From: Sulfitobacter sp. OXR-159
GTDB taxonomy: Bacteria > Pseudomonadota > Alphaproteobacteria > Rhodobacterales > Rhodobacteraceae
Direction of reading: 5' to 3'
DNA length: 64,000 bases
Assembly (NCBI RefSeq): GCF_034377145.1
Contig: NZ_CP139711.1
Coordinates: forward strand, 69,784-133,783
The position numbers and the translations under genes are program-made. The notes below the pieces were generated by a model. It saw only the letters and a program-made list of their open reading frames with translations. It did not search any database and had not been told where the DNA came from. Shown here one piece after another: positions 42,617-51,233 of this stretch (its first letter is position 1; each line of letters opens with the position of its first letter).

Positions 42617-44800
42617 TTACTCTGCGGCCAGCATCGACGCGCCTTCAGCAGGCAGGTCATCCGTCAGGAATGCAGGAAGGTCAGCCTCACTGACGCTGTC
42701 GGCCACTTCGGCATCGACATCCGCCCCCTGCCCTTCGGCATGGCCCTCACCGTCCAGCGCCACGAGATCGTTCCGGCGCAGGACCTCGGGCAACCAGCCG
42801 CTGCCCTTCAGCAAGCGCTCGGCCTCACTGGCCATCTCGCCTTTCTTCAGGTGATCGAGGAGTTGGGCAGTCCCCTCCCCTTTCGCCTCGCGCACGGCCT
42901 CGAGGATGCGGGCCTTGGGCACGCGGTTGAGATAGGTGTCCACCGTCGGCTCCCATCCCGCCTCCACCATATCGAGACCTGTCGCGCGCGCCACGAGATC
43001 GGCATGCGCCATACGACGGGTCAGTCCGCCTGCGGAGATGCCTGCCCCGTATGGGTTCACCTTCTCATGCAGCGCATTGACGCCGAAGCTGAGGCAATGC
43101 GCCAGCAAGGCCAGCCGACTGCCCTGGTCGAGGACCGTCAGATAGTCCCAGAGTGCTGCATCATCGCCAAGCGGCAGATCGGCTTCCCATTCCGCGTGAC
43201 GCTCGTCGACCAGCTTTGCCACCACGCTGTCCTTCAGATCGGGCGCCTGCGCCGACATATAGACCTGACGCACGGATGCCTCGAGACAGCTGCCCGAAGC
43301 AGAGGAGGTGCGGAAGGTGTCCGTCACCAGCTTCAGCAGCAGCAGCGTCAGCGCGACATCCGGCGAGCGCCCGATCGCTTCACGCAGCGCCAGCGTCCGG
43401 TGGGCCGTCAACTCCATGACCAACCGCTCGGGCAGTGGCTTCAATGCCCCGTCGTCCTCATCCTCCGGCAAGTCTGCTCCGATCAGCTGGCCACCCGACG
43501 TGATGACGGTTCCGCCATGAACGGCACTGCCATGGCCATCGGTGAGATCACGATCAGCCCCCTGCCCCGCCAGCGCAGGATCAGCACCATCCTGGACCGC
43601 GGTCTCGTCAACGGGCTCATCCTGTGGACGCACATAGCCGCGATAGACTGCCAGAGCGCCGTAGCGGTCGAGCGTGACGAACGCCCCTGCCCGCCCGATC
43701 TCCTCCGCGTCGAAGATCAACGGCCGGGTCTCGATCTTTTCCATCTCCGTTTCCAACACGCCAAGCCGCGCGTCGATCTCTTCAGGGATATCATCCCGAC
43801 CTGCGTATTCTTCTTCCAGCGCCCGGTACTCGGCGAGAAGCTTGGCATGGGCCGCGCCTTCGTCATCCGTCATCGGTGCCGGATCGCCGGACAGGGACCG
43901 CAGGCCGTGGCTGTAGCCGTAGGGCAGGTCGAGTGCGACCTCGATCCACTTCCAGCCCTCAACTGCAACCGTCTCTGCCTCGGCCTGGAGTTTTTCCGTC
44001 ACCAGCCGATCAAGCAGGGCAGGGTCTTCGAGCCAACCTCCATCATCGCCTTGGAACAGGTCATGCAGCATCCTGCCGCCCGCCGCTTCGTAGGCATCAA
44101 CACCCACAAAGACCGCACGCCGGTCGGACGCCCGAACCGAGGTCTCGGTCAGCATGCGCCGGATTTGGAATGGCTCCTTGTTCCAGGATGAATGGATCAC
44201 ATCCCAGACCTGAACCTGACGCGCGTGATCGGGGTTCACGGTGAAGGCCATAAGCTGCTCCAGCGTCATGCCATCCTCGGCGTAGATCTCAAGCAGGGTA
44301 GGGGCGACGGAAGCGAGTTTCAGGCGCTGCTTCACGATCTGCGGCGTCACGAAGAAGGCGGCAGCAATCTCTGCGTCGCTCTGACCCTTGTCCCGCAGCG
44401 CCACAAACGCGCGGAACTGATCGAGCGGGTGCAGGGCGACGCGCTGCATGTTTTCTGCAAGGGAATCGTCCTCGGCCAGGATGTCGGACGCAGCATCGCG
44501 CACGATGCAAGGAATGGGCGTCGTCTTCGCCAACCGCTTTTGCTTCACCAGCAAGGACAATGCCTGGAACCGGCGGCCCCCGGCCGGTATCTCGAACTTG
44601 CCGGTCTCGGTACCATCGTTAGCCAAGACGGGCCGCACGCTCAGGCTCTGCAAGAGGCCGCGGCGGCCAATGTCTTCGGCCAGTTCCTCGACGGACACGC
44701 CAGCCTTGATGCGCCGCACATTGGACTGGCTCAGCACCAGCTTGTCGAAAGGGATATCCCGTGAAGGGGACAGGGTGATTTTCTGGACAGCTTTCGTCAT
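42617..44800 (-). CDS. Large ParB/Spo0J-like protein
   Basis: This 727-aa protein has the ParB N-terminal domain: IPFDKLVLSQSNVRRI, EELAEDIGRRGLLQSL, EIPAGGRRFQAL and SLAENMQRVALHPLDQFRAF, then an HTH (SDAEIAAAFFVTPQIVKQRLKLA). The C-terminal ~450 residues are long and acidic, unlike the RepB at 46 kb. Such large ParB-like proteins recur in plasmid leading regions and may act on incoming DNA rather than partition. The ATG at 44800 was chosen because a copy of the shared leader element lies just upstream. Confidence 0.85.
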   Translation of the reverse strand: MTKAVQKITLSPSRDIPFDKLVLSQSNVRRIKAGVSVEELAEDIGRRGLLQSLSVRPVLANDGTETGKFEIPAGGRRFQALSLLVKQKRLAKTTPIPCIVRDAASDILAEDDSLAENMQRVALHPLDQFRAFVALRDKGQSDAEIAAAFFVTPQIVKQRLKLASVAPTLLEIYAEDGMTLEQLMAFTVNPDHARQVQVWDVIHSSWNKEPFQIRRMLTETSVRASDRRAVFVGVDAYEAAGGRMLHDLFQGDDGGWLEDPALLDRLVTEKLQAEAETVAVEGWKWIEVALDLPYGYSHGLRSLSGDPAPMTDDEGAAHAKLLAEYRALEEEYAGRDDIPEEIDARLGVLETEMEKIETRPLIFDAEEIGRAGAFVTLDRYGALAVYRGYVRPQDEPVDETAVQDGADPALAGQGADRDLTDGHGSAVHGGTVITSGGQLIGADLPEDEDDGALKPLPERLVMELTAHRTLALREAIGRSPDVALTLLLLKLVTDTFRTSSASGSCLEASVRQVYMSAQAPDLKDSVVAKLVDERHAEWEADLPLGDDAALWDYLTVLDQGSRLALLAHCLSFGVNALHEKVNPYGAGISAGGLTRRMAHADLVARATGLDMVEAGWEPTVDTYLNRVPKARILEAVREAKGEGTAQLLDHLKKGEMASEAERLLKGSGWLPEVLRRNDLVALDGEGHAEGQGADVDAEVADSVSEADLPAFLTDDLPAEGASMLAAE

Positions 44801-44818
44801 CAGATCTTCTCCACGACG

Positions 44819-44839
44819 GGCGCCGGAAGCCACTCTCCC
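44819..44839 (-). promoter_or_regulatory. Shared backbone leader element, copy 3
   Basis: It is identical over 21 bp to 27841-27861 and lies 18 bp before the ParB-like start. A purine-rich box (GAGAGGGAAAGGAG, minus strand, about 44876-44890) and a GGTTTGAGGGTG stretch lie further upstream, as before other backbone genes. Confidence 0.6.
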
Positions 44840-44978
44840 GATCTCACTTCCCGTCACCCTCAAACCAACACTCCTTTCCCTCTCGATGACCTTATGGTTG
44901 GAACTATCCGGGAAAATTTGCCGGAGGATCGAAGACTACGCTCAATTACAAACTGGTTGAGTGAGCGTGATAAGACCA

Positions 44979-46061
44979 TCACGTCCCTTGCCTCATCATA
45001 GCGTCGAGGTAGGCGTTGTTGTTTTTCACCTGTCCTGTGCTGGCTCTCAAAATTAATTCGTCGAGTGCAATAAGGAGCTGCCCTGGACCTCGTTCTCTAA
45101 GGTGTTTCATGATCCTGCATTGTTCTATTCTTAGCAATTTTCCGACATCGGCCAATATTTCGAGAACTGATTGATGATCTCTCGGTTCATGCGGGAAGAA
45201 GTCCGATACGTTCTTCAGGTCCGTCCAAGCCATAATTGTTGGATCTCGGCGTTCCTGGAAACCAGAGGTGCTGTGCGCATCTGCTCTATCTTTTTTTATA
45301 TTCAATCTTGTGGGTTCTACGTGCCGGACATTTTGTCCGTCGTCGCCGGACATTTGGTCGGGCATTGTTTCCTGAGCGTCATGGTTTCCGGCCGGAAACT
45401 CTCTGATCGTCGCTCCGGCCAACTCTGCCAGCCTCTTGATAAGCTCTATGATTTCGTCGGCTTTGAGAGTTGCACGGCGTAGGATGTTTCGTACGTTCTG
45501 GAGAAATGAGACAGTCTCAACATCCTTTGCTTGGCGCAAAGCCTCGACACGAAGAGCCAGTGCCTCCGCCTTGAGTGACCGCAGCTTTTCCTGATCGCCC
45601 ACAAGCTGTTCTGCGTGTTCGGTGAGCTCTCTTTCCCGATCATACATTGGCTGCAGATCGAAGCCAAAGGCATCTCTGATCAATCCACCGTAGCGAAGAG
45701 GGAACCGTTTGCGGGTTGCGCTATCCCTGCGCTGGATCAGCCCGGCATCCACGAGGTGTCCGATACAACGTCGAATCGTTCTCTCGTTCAGGCCGTTCGT
45801 TCTCTTAGACAATGATGCGTTTGAGGGAAAGACGATAGTCATTGGAGCTGTTTGTCCGGCCTTCTTCGGCATGAAGCTGATCAAGGCCTGCAGTGTTACT
45901 AGGTCATTTGGTGTCAGACCGAGTTCTTTGCGAAGCGCTCGGATCGGCTCGATGACCCTGTACGGGTTCGTACCGGGTACAGAAGATCGTTCCGCCAAGG
46001 CGGGTGTGTGAGAAAATACCTGTCTCATGATGATGTCGGCTGAAAAAGCTTCCCCGTTCAC
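44979..46061 (-). CDS. repC: Plasmid replication initiator RepC
   Basis: This 360-aa RepC has PYRVIEPIRALRKELGLTPNDLVTLQALISF and a winged-helix region with NGLNERTIRRCIGHLVDAGLIQRRDS. It initiates replication; in this family the origin lies inside the repC gene. It is the last gene of the repABC operon, separated from repB by the ctRNA region. The start may be GTG at 46061 or ATG at 46028. A TTTCCGGCCGGAAA palindrome lies inside it. Confidence 0.93.
   Translation of the reverse strand: MNGEAFSADIIMRQVFSHTPALAERSSVPGTNPYRVIEPIRALRKELGLTPNDLVTLQALISFMPKKAGQTAPMTIVFPSNASLSKRTNGLNERTIRRCIGHLVDAGLIQRRDSATRKRFPLRYGGLIRDAFGFDLQPMYDRERELTEHAEQLVGDQEKLRSLKAEALALRVEALRQAKDVETVSFLQNVRNILRRATLKADEIIELIKRLAELAGATIREFPAGNHDAQETMPDQMSGDDGQNVRHVEPTRLNIKKDRADAHSTSGFQERRDPTIMAWTDLKNVSDFFPHEPRDHQSVLEILADVGKLLRIEQCRIMKHLRERGPGQLLIALDELILRASTGQVKNNNAYLDAMMRQGT
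45384..45399. promoter_or_regulatory. parS-like palindrome in repC
   Basis: GTTTCCGGCCGGAAAC is a 16-bp perfect palindrome inside the repC coding sequence. It shares the 14-bp core with sites in repB and repA. RepB proteins bind such palindromes for partition and incompatibility. Confidence 0.7.
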
Positions 46062-46095
46062 CGCGAACGGTGTTGAAAACGATTCGGCTTCGGGG

Positions 46096-46162
46096 TATCA
46101 ATCAGGTGTCTAAGCTAATCGAGGCCCTTCGGAAGCACTGCTTTCGGGGGGTCTTTCCTTTT
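46096..46162 (+). ncRNA. ctRNA, antisense regulator of repC
   Basis: On the plus strand, opposite to repABC, TTGAAA (46073-46078) and TATCAA (46096-46101), 17 bp apart, form a sigma70-type promoter. Transcription would start near 46108. A 15-bp stem (46123-46153, loop of one base) followed by TTTCCTTTT makes an intrinsic terminator, giving an RNA of about 50-55 nt. This is the position and size of the counter-transcribed RNA that represses repC in repABC plasmids and sets copy number. The feature includes the -10 box. Confidence 0.82.
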
Positions 46163-46183
46163 CTGGCCTGTCCTCCTTTCTGC

Positions 46184-47254
46184 TCAGTTTTCGTTATCGT
46201 CTATGTCAGGACCATCAAGATCCTGATCCCTGCCGGAGACTGGGTTACCTATGGGTTCCATTTTCTCTGGGGTAATGATCTGCCCTGGACCAGCGGCCTT
46301 CGCGTTCGCCAACGCGAGAAGAGCGGCCTCTGGATTCTCAGAGATCCACTTATGAAGCCCGTCATCTCCGTTCTTGACGGTGATGATCACGTTTCTTTTG
46401 GTGACCTTCACCATCCCGAGCTTTGTCTTGATTGCCGATGGGGCAGGGGGCTTGTGCTGTTTCAGGAGCCCTTCGAAGATCGCAAAGCGTTCGTCGGAGG
46501 TCTTGCCTGAACCTCTGGATTCCATGAGAGCATCATGGAATTCTCGGTTTCCGGCCGGAAACCCTTCATCTCCAGAGAAGCCAAGGCTCTCATAAGACTT
46601 TGCGGCAGCATACCAACGATCCCGTCCAACCCCGGGTGCCGCCCCGATCTCTTGGATGAGTTCAGTCGGAATACAGGAAGTGACTTGTTTCATGCGAGCA
46701 AGTCCCGTGAGCTTGTCACCGGCTTTCCTGGCTTTCTGATCGATGTTGAGGGCGTCACAGATCAGTCCCTCATCCTTGCCGGACTCTATGAGAGAACGTG
46801 CAAACAGGGCTTTCTCGATCCAGCTGAGGTCTTTTCGGAAGCTGTTCTCTTGGCCTTGTGCAAGAATCGCTTGATCCTCATCCAAGCCTCTGATGAGAGC
46901 CTTTGCGGGCTTGCCAATAAGTCGAAGGGCCGCTAATCGCCTGCGCCCATAGATGATCCTGTACCGCCCCCCTTCGGGGCTCAGAAGTATCGGGATAAGC
47001 TGTCCCTGCTTGTCAATGCTTTCAGCCAGTTCCCTGATGTCATCTTCGTCATCCAGGGCCAGACGATCTTGGAACTCGGAATCATCAATAAGGTCGGTAC
47101 TGATTTCTTGAATTGAAGATTGTGCCGCATCCTGAAGAGAACGGGCCATTCCCGAAAGGGCAGGGGCTCGTGACTGGGTTCGAGTCGGAGAAATCGACGA
47201 GCTCTGCTGCTTTTCTTCATCCTCGGGAATGTCGAATGTGACTTTGCGGGCCAT
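46184..47254 (-). CDS. repB: Partition protein RepB (ParB family)
   Basis: This 356-aa ParB-family protein has DIRELAESIDKQGQLIPIL, GGRYRIIYGRRRLAAL, ILAQGQENSFRKDLSWIEKALF and an HTH-like ALNIDQKARKAG region. It should bind the TTTCCGGCCGGAAA sites present in each rep gene. The ATG overlaps the repA stop by one base (TAATG), so translation is coupled. It contains one of the palindromes. Confidence 0.93.
   Translation of the reverse strand: MARKVTFDIPEDEEKQQSSSISPTRTQSRAPALSGMARSLQDAAQSSIQEISTDLIDDSEFQDRLALDDEDDIRELAESIDKQGQLIPILLSPEGGRYRIIYGRRRLAALRLIGKPAKALIRGLDEDQAILAQGQENSFRKDLSWIEKALFARSLIESGKDEGLICDALNIDQKARKAGDKLTGLARMKQVTSCIPTELIQEIGAAPGVGRDRWYAAAKSYESLGFSGDEGFPAGNREFHDALMESRGSGKTSDERFAIFEGLLKQHKPPAPSAIKTKLGMVKVTKRNVIITVKNGDDGLHKWISENPEAALLALANAKAAGPGQIITPEKMEPIGNPVSGRDQDLDGPDIDDNEN
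46546..46563. promoter_or_regulatory. parS-like palindrome in repB
   Basis: GGTTTCCGGCCGGAAACC is an 18-bp perfect palindrome in the repB coding sequence, the longest of the three copies. Confidence 0.7.
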
Positions 47255-48441
47255 TACTTACGCCCCCATGCCGTTTTGATGAGCCCTTCGACCTCCGCCA
47301 CAACCCCGTTGATGGACTCGATAGCCCGATCGTACGTCTGGCGATGAAAATCCGTTCTGGCGATCTCGAACAGTGTCTGTTGCGTGAGCCCAGCGTCAGA
47401 GACTGCGGAGGATTTCAGGAAAGGCTGAGTAAGAACGTCATCCGTGAACATGGTCCGCAGGAATGCCGCCATCTGGGTTTGGGGGCCGTCATTGGGCTCG
47501 AAACGAGTGATTAGAAATCTCATGAAGTCCCAGTCGGGCGATGCGCCCACATCAGCAATTGTTGCCATGAGGCTGGATGTGAGCTGCAGGAATTGGGCCA
47601 TCGAGGCGACGTCAAGCATGCTTGGAATGACAGTGACGACTAGGGATGTCGATGCTACCAAAGCCGATAGTGTGGTAAACCCGAGTTGCGGTGGGCAGTC
47701 GATGACGACAATGTCGTAGTCTGTCTCGACTTCATTAATGCAAAGGGCAAGCCGCTGATAGAACGGCGGCCTGATATTGTTTCGAAGGGCGTGTGCGGTT
47801 TCGGTCTCGAACTCAGAGAGCAGCAAGCCGGCCGCGGCTAGATCGAGGTTGTGGAAATACGTTTTGCGCACAACGTCTCTAAAGGGGATAGGGTCCTCGT
47901 ACCGAAGGGCATCGTACACCGTTCCGGCCTCAGGGAAGTCGATTTCCGGCCGGAAACCGAACATGGTGGTCATTGAGGCTTGTGGGTCGAGATCAATTGC
48001 CAGAACCCGATAACCATCAAGGGCAAGCTTTTGGGCCAGATGGATCGCTGTTGTCGTCTTCCCTGCGCCCCCTTTGAAGTTGGCGATCGAAATGATCTGG
48101 ATATGCTCCCCATCCCGACGACGAGGAACGATATGCTGGAACTTGGTGCTTGACCGGGCTATTTCGTGGCGCGCTATATCGATTTGCTCTGCAGTGTAGA
48201 ACCTGCGGCCGCGGGCGTCTGTCTCGATTTCACCGAGATCGAGCTTGTCCTCGAAAAACATCTTCCGCAAAAAATCTTGGCTTACACCGAGGATCTGGGC
48301 AACTTCCGTGGATGAGAAGCGTCTGAGAGCCTTTCGTTCATCAGGTAGAAACGACTTGCGCATATTCACATCAAGCGATTTGCTTAGACGTGTCGCCATC
48401 GTCTGGATCTTTTGATCCATTCTGATCCGCTGCTCGTTCAT
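47254..48441 (-). CDS. repA: Partition ATPase RepA (ParA family)
   Basis: This 395-aa protein has an N-terminal HTH (STEVAQILGVSQDFLRKMF, about residues 43-62) used for operon autorepression, the deviant Walker A KGGAGKTT at 123-130, and Walker B DIVVIDCPPQLG. It drives plasmid partition and represses the repABC promoter. It is the first gene of the operon; the ~280 bp upstream (48442-48723) hold the promoter and no gene. It contains a TTTCCGGCCGGAAA palindrome. Confidence 0.95.
   Translation of the reverse strand: MNEQRIRMDQKIQTMATRLSKSLDVNMRKSFLPDERKALRRFSSTEVAQILGVSQDFLRKMFFEDKLDLGEIETDARGRRFYTAEQIDIARHEIARSSTKFQHIVPRRRDGEHIQIISIANFKGGAGKTTTAIHLAQKLALDGYRVLAIDLDPQASMTTMFGFRPEIDFPEAGTVYDALRYEDPIPFRDVVRKTYFHNLDLAAAGLLLSEFETETAHALRNNIRPPFYQRLALCINEVETDYDIVVIDCPPQLGFTTLSALVASTSLVVTVIPSMLDVASMAQFLQLTSSLMATIADVGASPDWDFMRFLITRFEPNDGPQTQMAAFLRTMFTDDVLTQPFLKSSAVSDAGLTQQTLFEIARTDFHRQTYDRAIESINGVVAEVEGLIKTAWGRK
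47943..47956. promoter_or_regulatory. parS-like palindrome in repA
   Basis: TTTCCGGCCGGAAA, the shared 14-bp core, lies in the repA coding sequence. Confidence 0.68.
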
Positions 48442-48723
48442 GCCCGTCCCGCCGCCCGTCTTCCGGGTCTATCTTGAGAAGGAACGCAAAACCGCCGGAA
48501 ACTGATGGTTAGCGTTCTTCCGCAAAAATGTCAGGAAAGCGTTTGACAGGCAAGGATTTTTTCAGAAGGTGGGCCGGTATCCGGTGAAATCATTTATTTA
48601 CAATGACTTATCTTATTTCGCGGATCCAGCGCGTCAAGTGCTTGTGTCGCTGCCATCACTTAAACGCAAGATGTACCCGATTCACATAGGCGGTTTTGCT
48701 TCCAAAGAACGAATCTGAGTCTC

Positions 48724-49605
48724 TTAAATCATTCCCAGTCTCTCAGCCCGTTCCAGCAGCATCTTCACCGAAGACGGCCGCCATCTTGTTCGGCCACGAG
48801 GCGTGCGTTCGCGCATAGATTCCAGCCGTTCACAGATCGCTTGAAGCGTGATGTCGGGATCTGCGCCCTTGATGCCAGCAATAATTGCGGGCAGGCGGTC
48901 GTCGGTTTCGCGGCGCCCGGCGCGGGCCAGCACCTCGGCAGGCAGGAAGCCGTCGCGGACATAGGCCTTCACAGCGCGCAGCAGGCGGCTTTGGGTCCAG
49001 CGACGCGCCTCGGGCAAGGGGCCGTTGACGATGCGCACCACGTCTTCCCAGGCCAAGTCGGGGCGTAACCGGCGCACATGGGGCACCCAATCTTGTGCCG
49101 TCTCGTTCAGACGCTCCATGTAGCCGTCCTGTCGCGCCAGCCATACTTTGCGAAGAGCAGCAGGGTCTTTGGCCCGCAGTCCAGGGTTCCCGCCGACCCG
49201 GCCCTTGGTACGGGCGCTCGCCAGCCCCGCCTTGGTACGTTCCCGGATCAGCGCCCGCTCGAACTCGGCCGCGGCGCCCAGAACCTGCAGCGTGAACTTG
49301 CCTTGCGGGGATCCGGTGTCGATCGGGTCCTGAATGGAACGAAAGAACGCCCCTTTGGCCTCCAGCCGCTCGATCACCTCCAGCAGATGCGACAGGGATC
49401 GCGCGAGGCGGTCAATCCGCACGACCACCAGCGTGTCGCCCTTGCCGATGCGCTCCAACACCCGCGCCAGCACCGGCCGCGCGCGATTGCCGCCTGAGGC
49501 CTGTTCTTCATGGATCTCGGCGCAACCCGCAGATTTCAGGGCCTGCGTCTGGGGCAGGGGGGTCTGATCTTCGGTCGAGACGCGGGCATAACCGATCAGG
49601 GGCAT
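48724..49605 (-). CDS. Serine recombinase/resolvase, likely plasmid multimer resolution
   Basis: This 293-aa serine recombinase begins MPLIGYARVSTEDQTPLPQ (catalytic Ser in ARVS) and has VVRIDRLARSLSHLLEVIERLEAKGAF, EFERALIRERT and a long C-terminal region ending in a second HTH-like part. It is longer than Tn3 resolvases. It lies directly upstream of the repABC operon, where a resolvase would keep plasmid copies monomeric. A small AAACG-AC-CGTTT dyad (49642-49653) lies before its start. Confidence 0.88.
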   Translation of the reverse strand: MPLIGYARVSTEDQTPLPQTQALKSAGCAEIHEEQASGGNRARPVLARVLERIGKGDTLVVVRIDRLARSLSHLLEVIERLEAKGAFFRSIQDPIDTGSPQGKFTLQVLGAAAEFERALIRERTKAGLASARTKGRVGGNPGLRAKDPAALRKVWLARQDGYMERLNETAQDWVPHVRRLRPDLAWEDVVRIVNGPLPEARRWTQSRLLRAVKAYVRDGFLPAEVLARAGRRETDDRLPAIIAGIKGADPDITLQAICERLESMRERTPRGRTRWRPSSVKMLLERAERLGMI

Positions 49606-49808
49606 CAAAACAGTCTTTTTGCAGTTTCGTATACTATTACTAAACGACCGTTTGTAAACGCGCGCAAGGGGCGTTTCCCACGTCGCGCTGAGTTCGGGAA
49701 GCCTTGTATCTATAGGCTGAAGCCCGCGAGAGGCGCTCCAGCGTTCTTGAGGAGACAGGGGCCTCGGGCGCCTCTATAGTAGAGAAAAACGCAGCCCTTC
49801 AAACTCCA

Positions 49809-49843
49809 TCGTCAAGCGCGCAAAAAAGCCTTATAATGCGCGC
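49809..49843 (+). promoter_or_regulatory. Promoter for a probably leaderless transcript
   Basis: A consensus -10 TATAAT (49832-49837) lies only 6 bp before the ATG at 49844, with a weak -35 (TCGTCA, 49809-49814) 17 bp upstream. Transcription would start at or next to the A of ATG. The -10 is flanked by GCGCGC on both sides, a possible operator. Confidence 0.5.
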
Positions 49844-51079
49844 ATGAGCCGATTTCTCCCGACAAACATGGACTATGACGAGATGCCTCTCGAAGACTTG
49901 GAGGCGTCCGAGGGCAAGGATGACGCCGACCTCTGGTTCCTGCCCGGGCCGATCGAGGACGAACCGGATTACCTGCCTCCCGGACCTACGCCTGAGGCGA
50001 AGGAATCCGATGTCGTTGATGCCTGGCGCGCGGCCGAGGCCGGGCAGGCGGCGCAGCTTGCTCGCGTCTCGGCCCGGTTGGGTATCCTCGATGAACGCCT
50101 GCGTCGGGGCCCGGCAGGCTGGCGGCAGCGGCTCGCCCTGATCGAGGCATCGGATCTCAGCTGGATCACGCAAGACCGGATCGGCCTCGACCGGCTTTCC
50201 CTTTACATGGCGCTGCGGGTTTCGACCGCAACGGATGATGCGCAGGCCTTGTACCGGATCGGCTGGACCGTGCGTCGGCTGACCGGTGGACCCGCGCCGC
50301 TGATGCGTCGGTCGGGTGTCGGCGATCTCGAGACCTTCCTTGATCGGCGCGACCGCCCGGGGCATGGGGAGCGGTTCGAAGATACCAATGCTCCCTCGCG
50401 CGTGGTCGAGATGGCAGAGCGTGAAGCCTTCGAGGACCGGGCTGCCGGATGGCTTGCGATGATGAATCAGGCCGAAAACCTCCACCCCGTGACGCGGGCC
50501 TGCATGGGCTTTCATCTCTGGCATGTCGCGGAGCTCTCGCCGATCGACGATCCGCTCGAGGCCGCGGTGACGGCGTCGCGTGTTGCGATCACCGAACTCG
50601 CACCGTCAGGGAGCATGCCCGGCGCGATCTTCGCACCGATCGCCATGGGCGGGGGAGGGGGCTTTCGCGCGATCGGGGACCCGCCCGCCCGGTTGGCGCG
50701 CTGGCTGAACGCGATGGAGAGCGCGACATTCGCAGCCCTGCGCAGGCTCGAGGAGATCGAGGCTTGGGCGGCTGCCGCAGAGCGCGCGATGGCTCCCCTC
50801 TCGGGCAAGACGCCGCCGATGCTGCGGAACCTCTTCGCAAGCTGGCCGCTGGTCTCAGTACAGATGGCCGAGAAACTGACAGGTACGCATCGGGCAACGG
50901 TTCAGCGCAACATCGACTGGATGGACGAGCAGGGCCTCATCCGGGAAGTCACGGGGCAGGGACGATACCGAATGTGGCGGATCGTTGAGCCGCGCTCAAC
51001 AGAGGCAAATTCGATGCCCGAAAGGCATGATGAGCTGCTGGCTGAAGATTTCTTCGATGTGCTGGTCGCGCGCCAGTGA
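49844..51079 (+). CDS. RHE_PE00001-type (DUF1612/HTH) protein
   Basis: This 411-aa protein has the central region LEASDLSWITQDRIGLDRL-like and HPVTRACMGFHLWHVAELSP, and a C-terminal winged-helix with MLRNLFASWPLVSVQMAEKL and HRATVQRNIDWMDEQGLI. I recall this family beside repABC modules in Rhizobiales and Rhodobacterales. Its function is unknown; the C-terminal HTH suggests a regulator. It is transcribed divergently from the resolvase. The Tni-type transposon begins 9 bp after its stop. Confidence 0.82.
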   Translation: MSRFLPTNMDYDEMPLEDLEASEGKDDADLWFLPGPIEDEPDYLPPGPTPEAKESDVVDAWRAAEAGQAAQLARVSARLGILDERLRRGPAGWRQRLALIEASDLSWITQDRIGLDRLSLYMALRVSTATDDAQALYRIGWTVRRLTGGPAPLMRRSGVGDLETFLDRRDRPGHGERFEDTNAPSRVVEMAEREAFEDRAAGWLAMMNQAENLHPVTRACMGFHLWHVAELSPIDDPLEAAVTASRVAITELAPSGSMPGAIFAPIAMGGGGGFRAIGDPPARLARWLNAMESATFAALRRLEEIEAWAAAAERAMAPLSGKTPPMLRNLFASWPLVSVQMAEKLTGTHRATVQRNIDWMDEQGLIREVTGQGRYRMWRIVEPRSTEANSMPERHDELLAEDFFDVLVARQ

Positions 51080-51096
51080 TCTCCGGATGTCGCGTA

Positions 51097-51203
51097 GCCC
51101 TTAATTGTGAGATGGGAAATCCAACGAAATCAACGGCTTAGCTTTGCCCTTAAATATGAGATTTTGCCTTTAATTCTGATATTTTTGCCCTTAAACCTGA
51201 GAC
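51097..51203. repeat. Left-end transposase-binding repeats (4 sites)
   Basis: Sites at 51097-51113, 51146-51162, 51166-51182 and 51187-51203 share the pattern GCCCTTAAwnnTGAGAt. All point the same way. Arrays of this kind at transposon ends are bound by TniA/TnsB-type transposases. Confidence 0.75.
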
Positions 51204-51233
51204 AGGGTTCACAGACATTTGCGGCAAATATCG

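Noticed and set aside
42617..44800. The large ParB-like protein as part of the repABC module
   Set aside because: The module already has RepB; this protein is twice as long, has its own leader element, and groups with the backbone genes.
51097..51203. Regularly repeated 17-bp units that look like a small CRISPR array
   Set aside because: The units are diverged, irregularly spaced (down to 3-4 bp), sit at a transposon end, and reappear inverted at the other end; they are transposase-binding sites.
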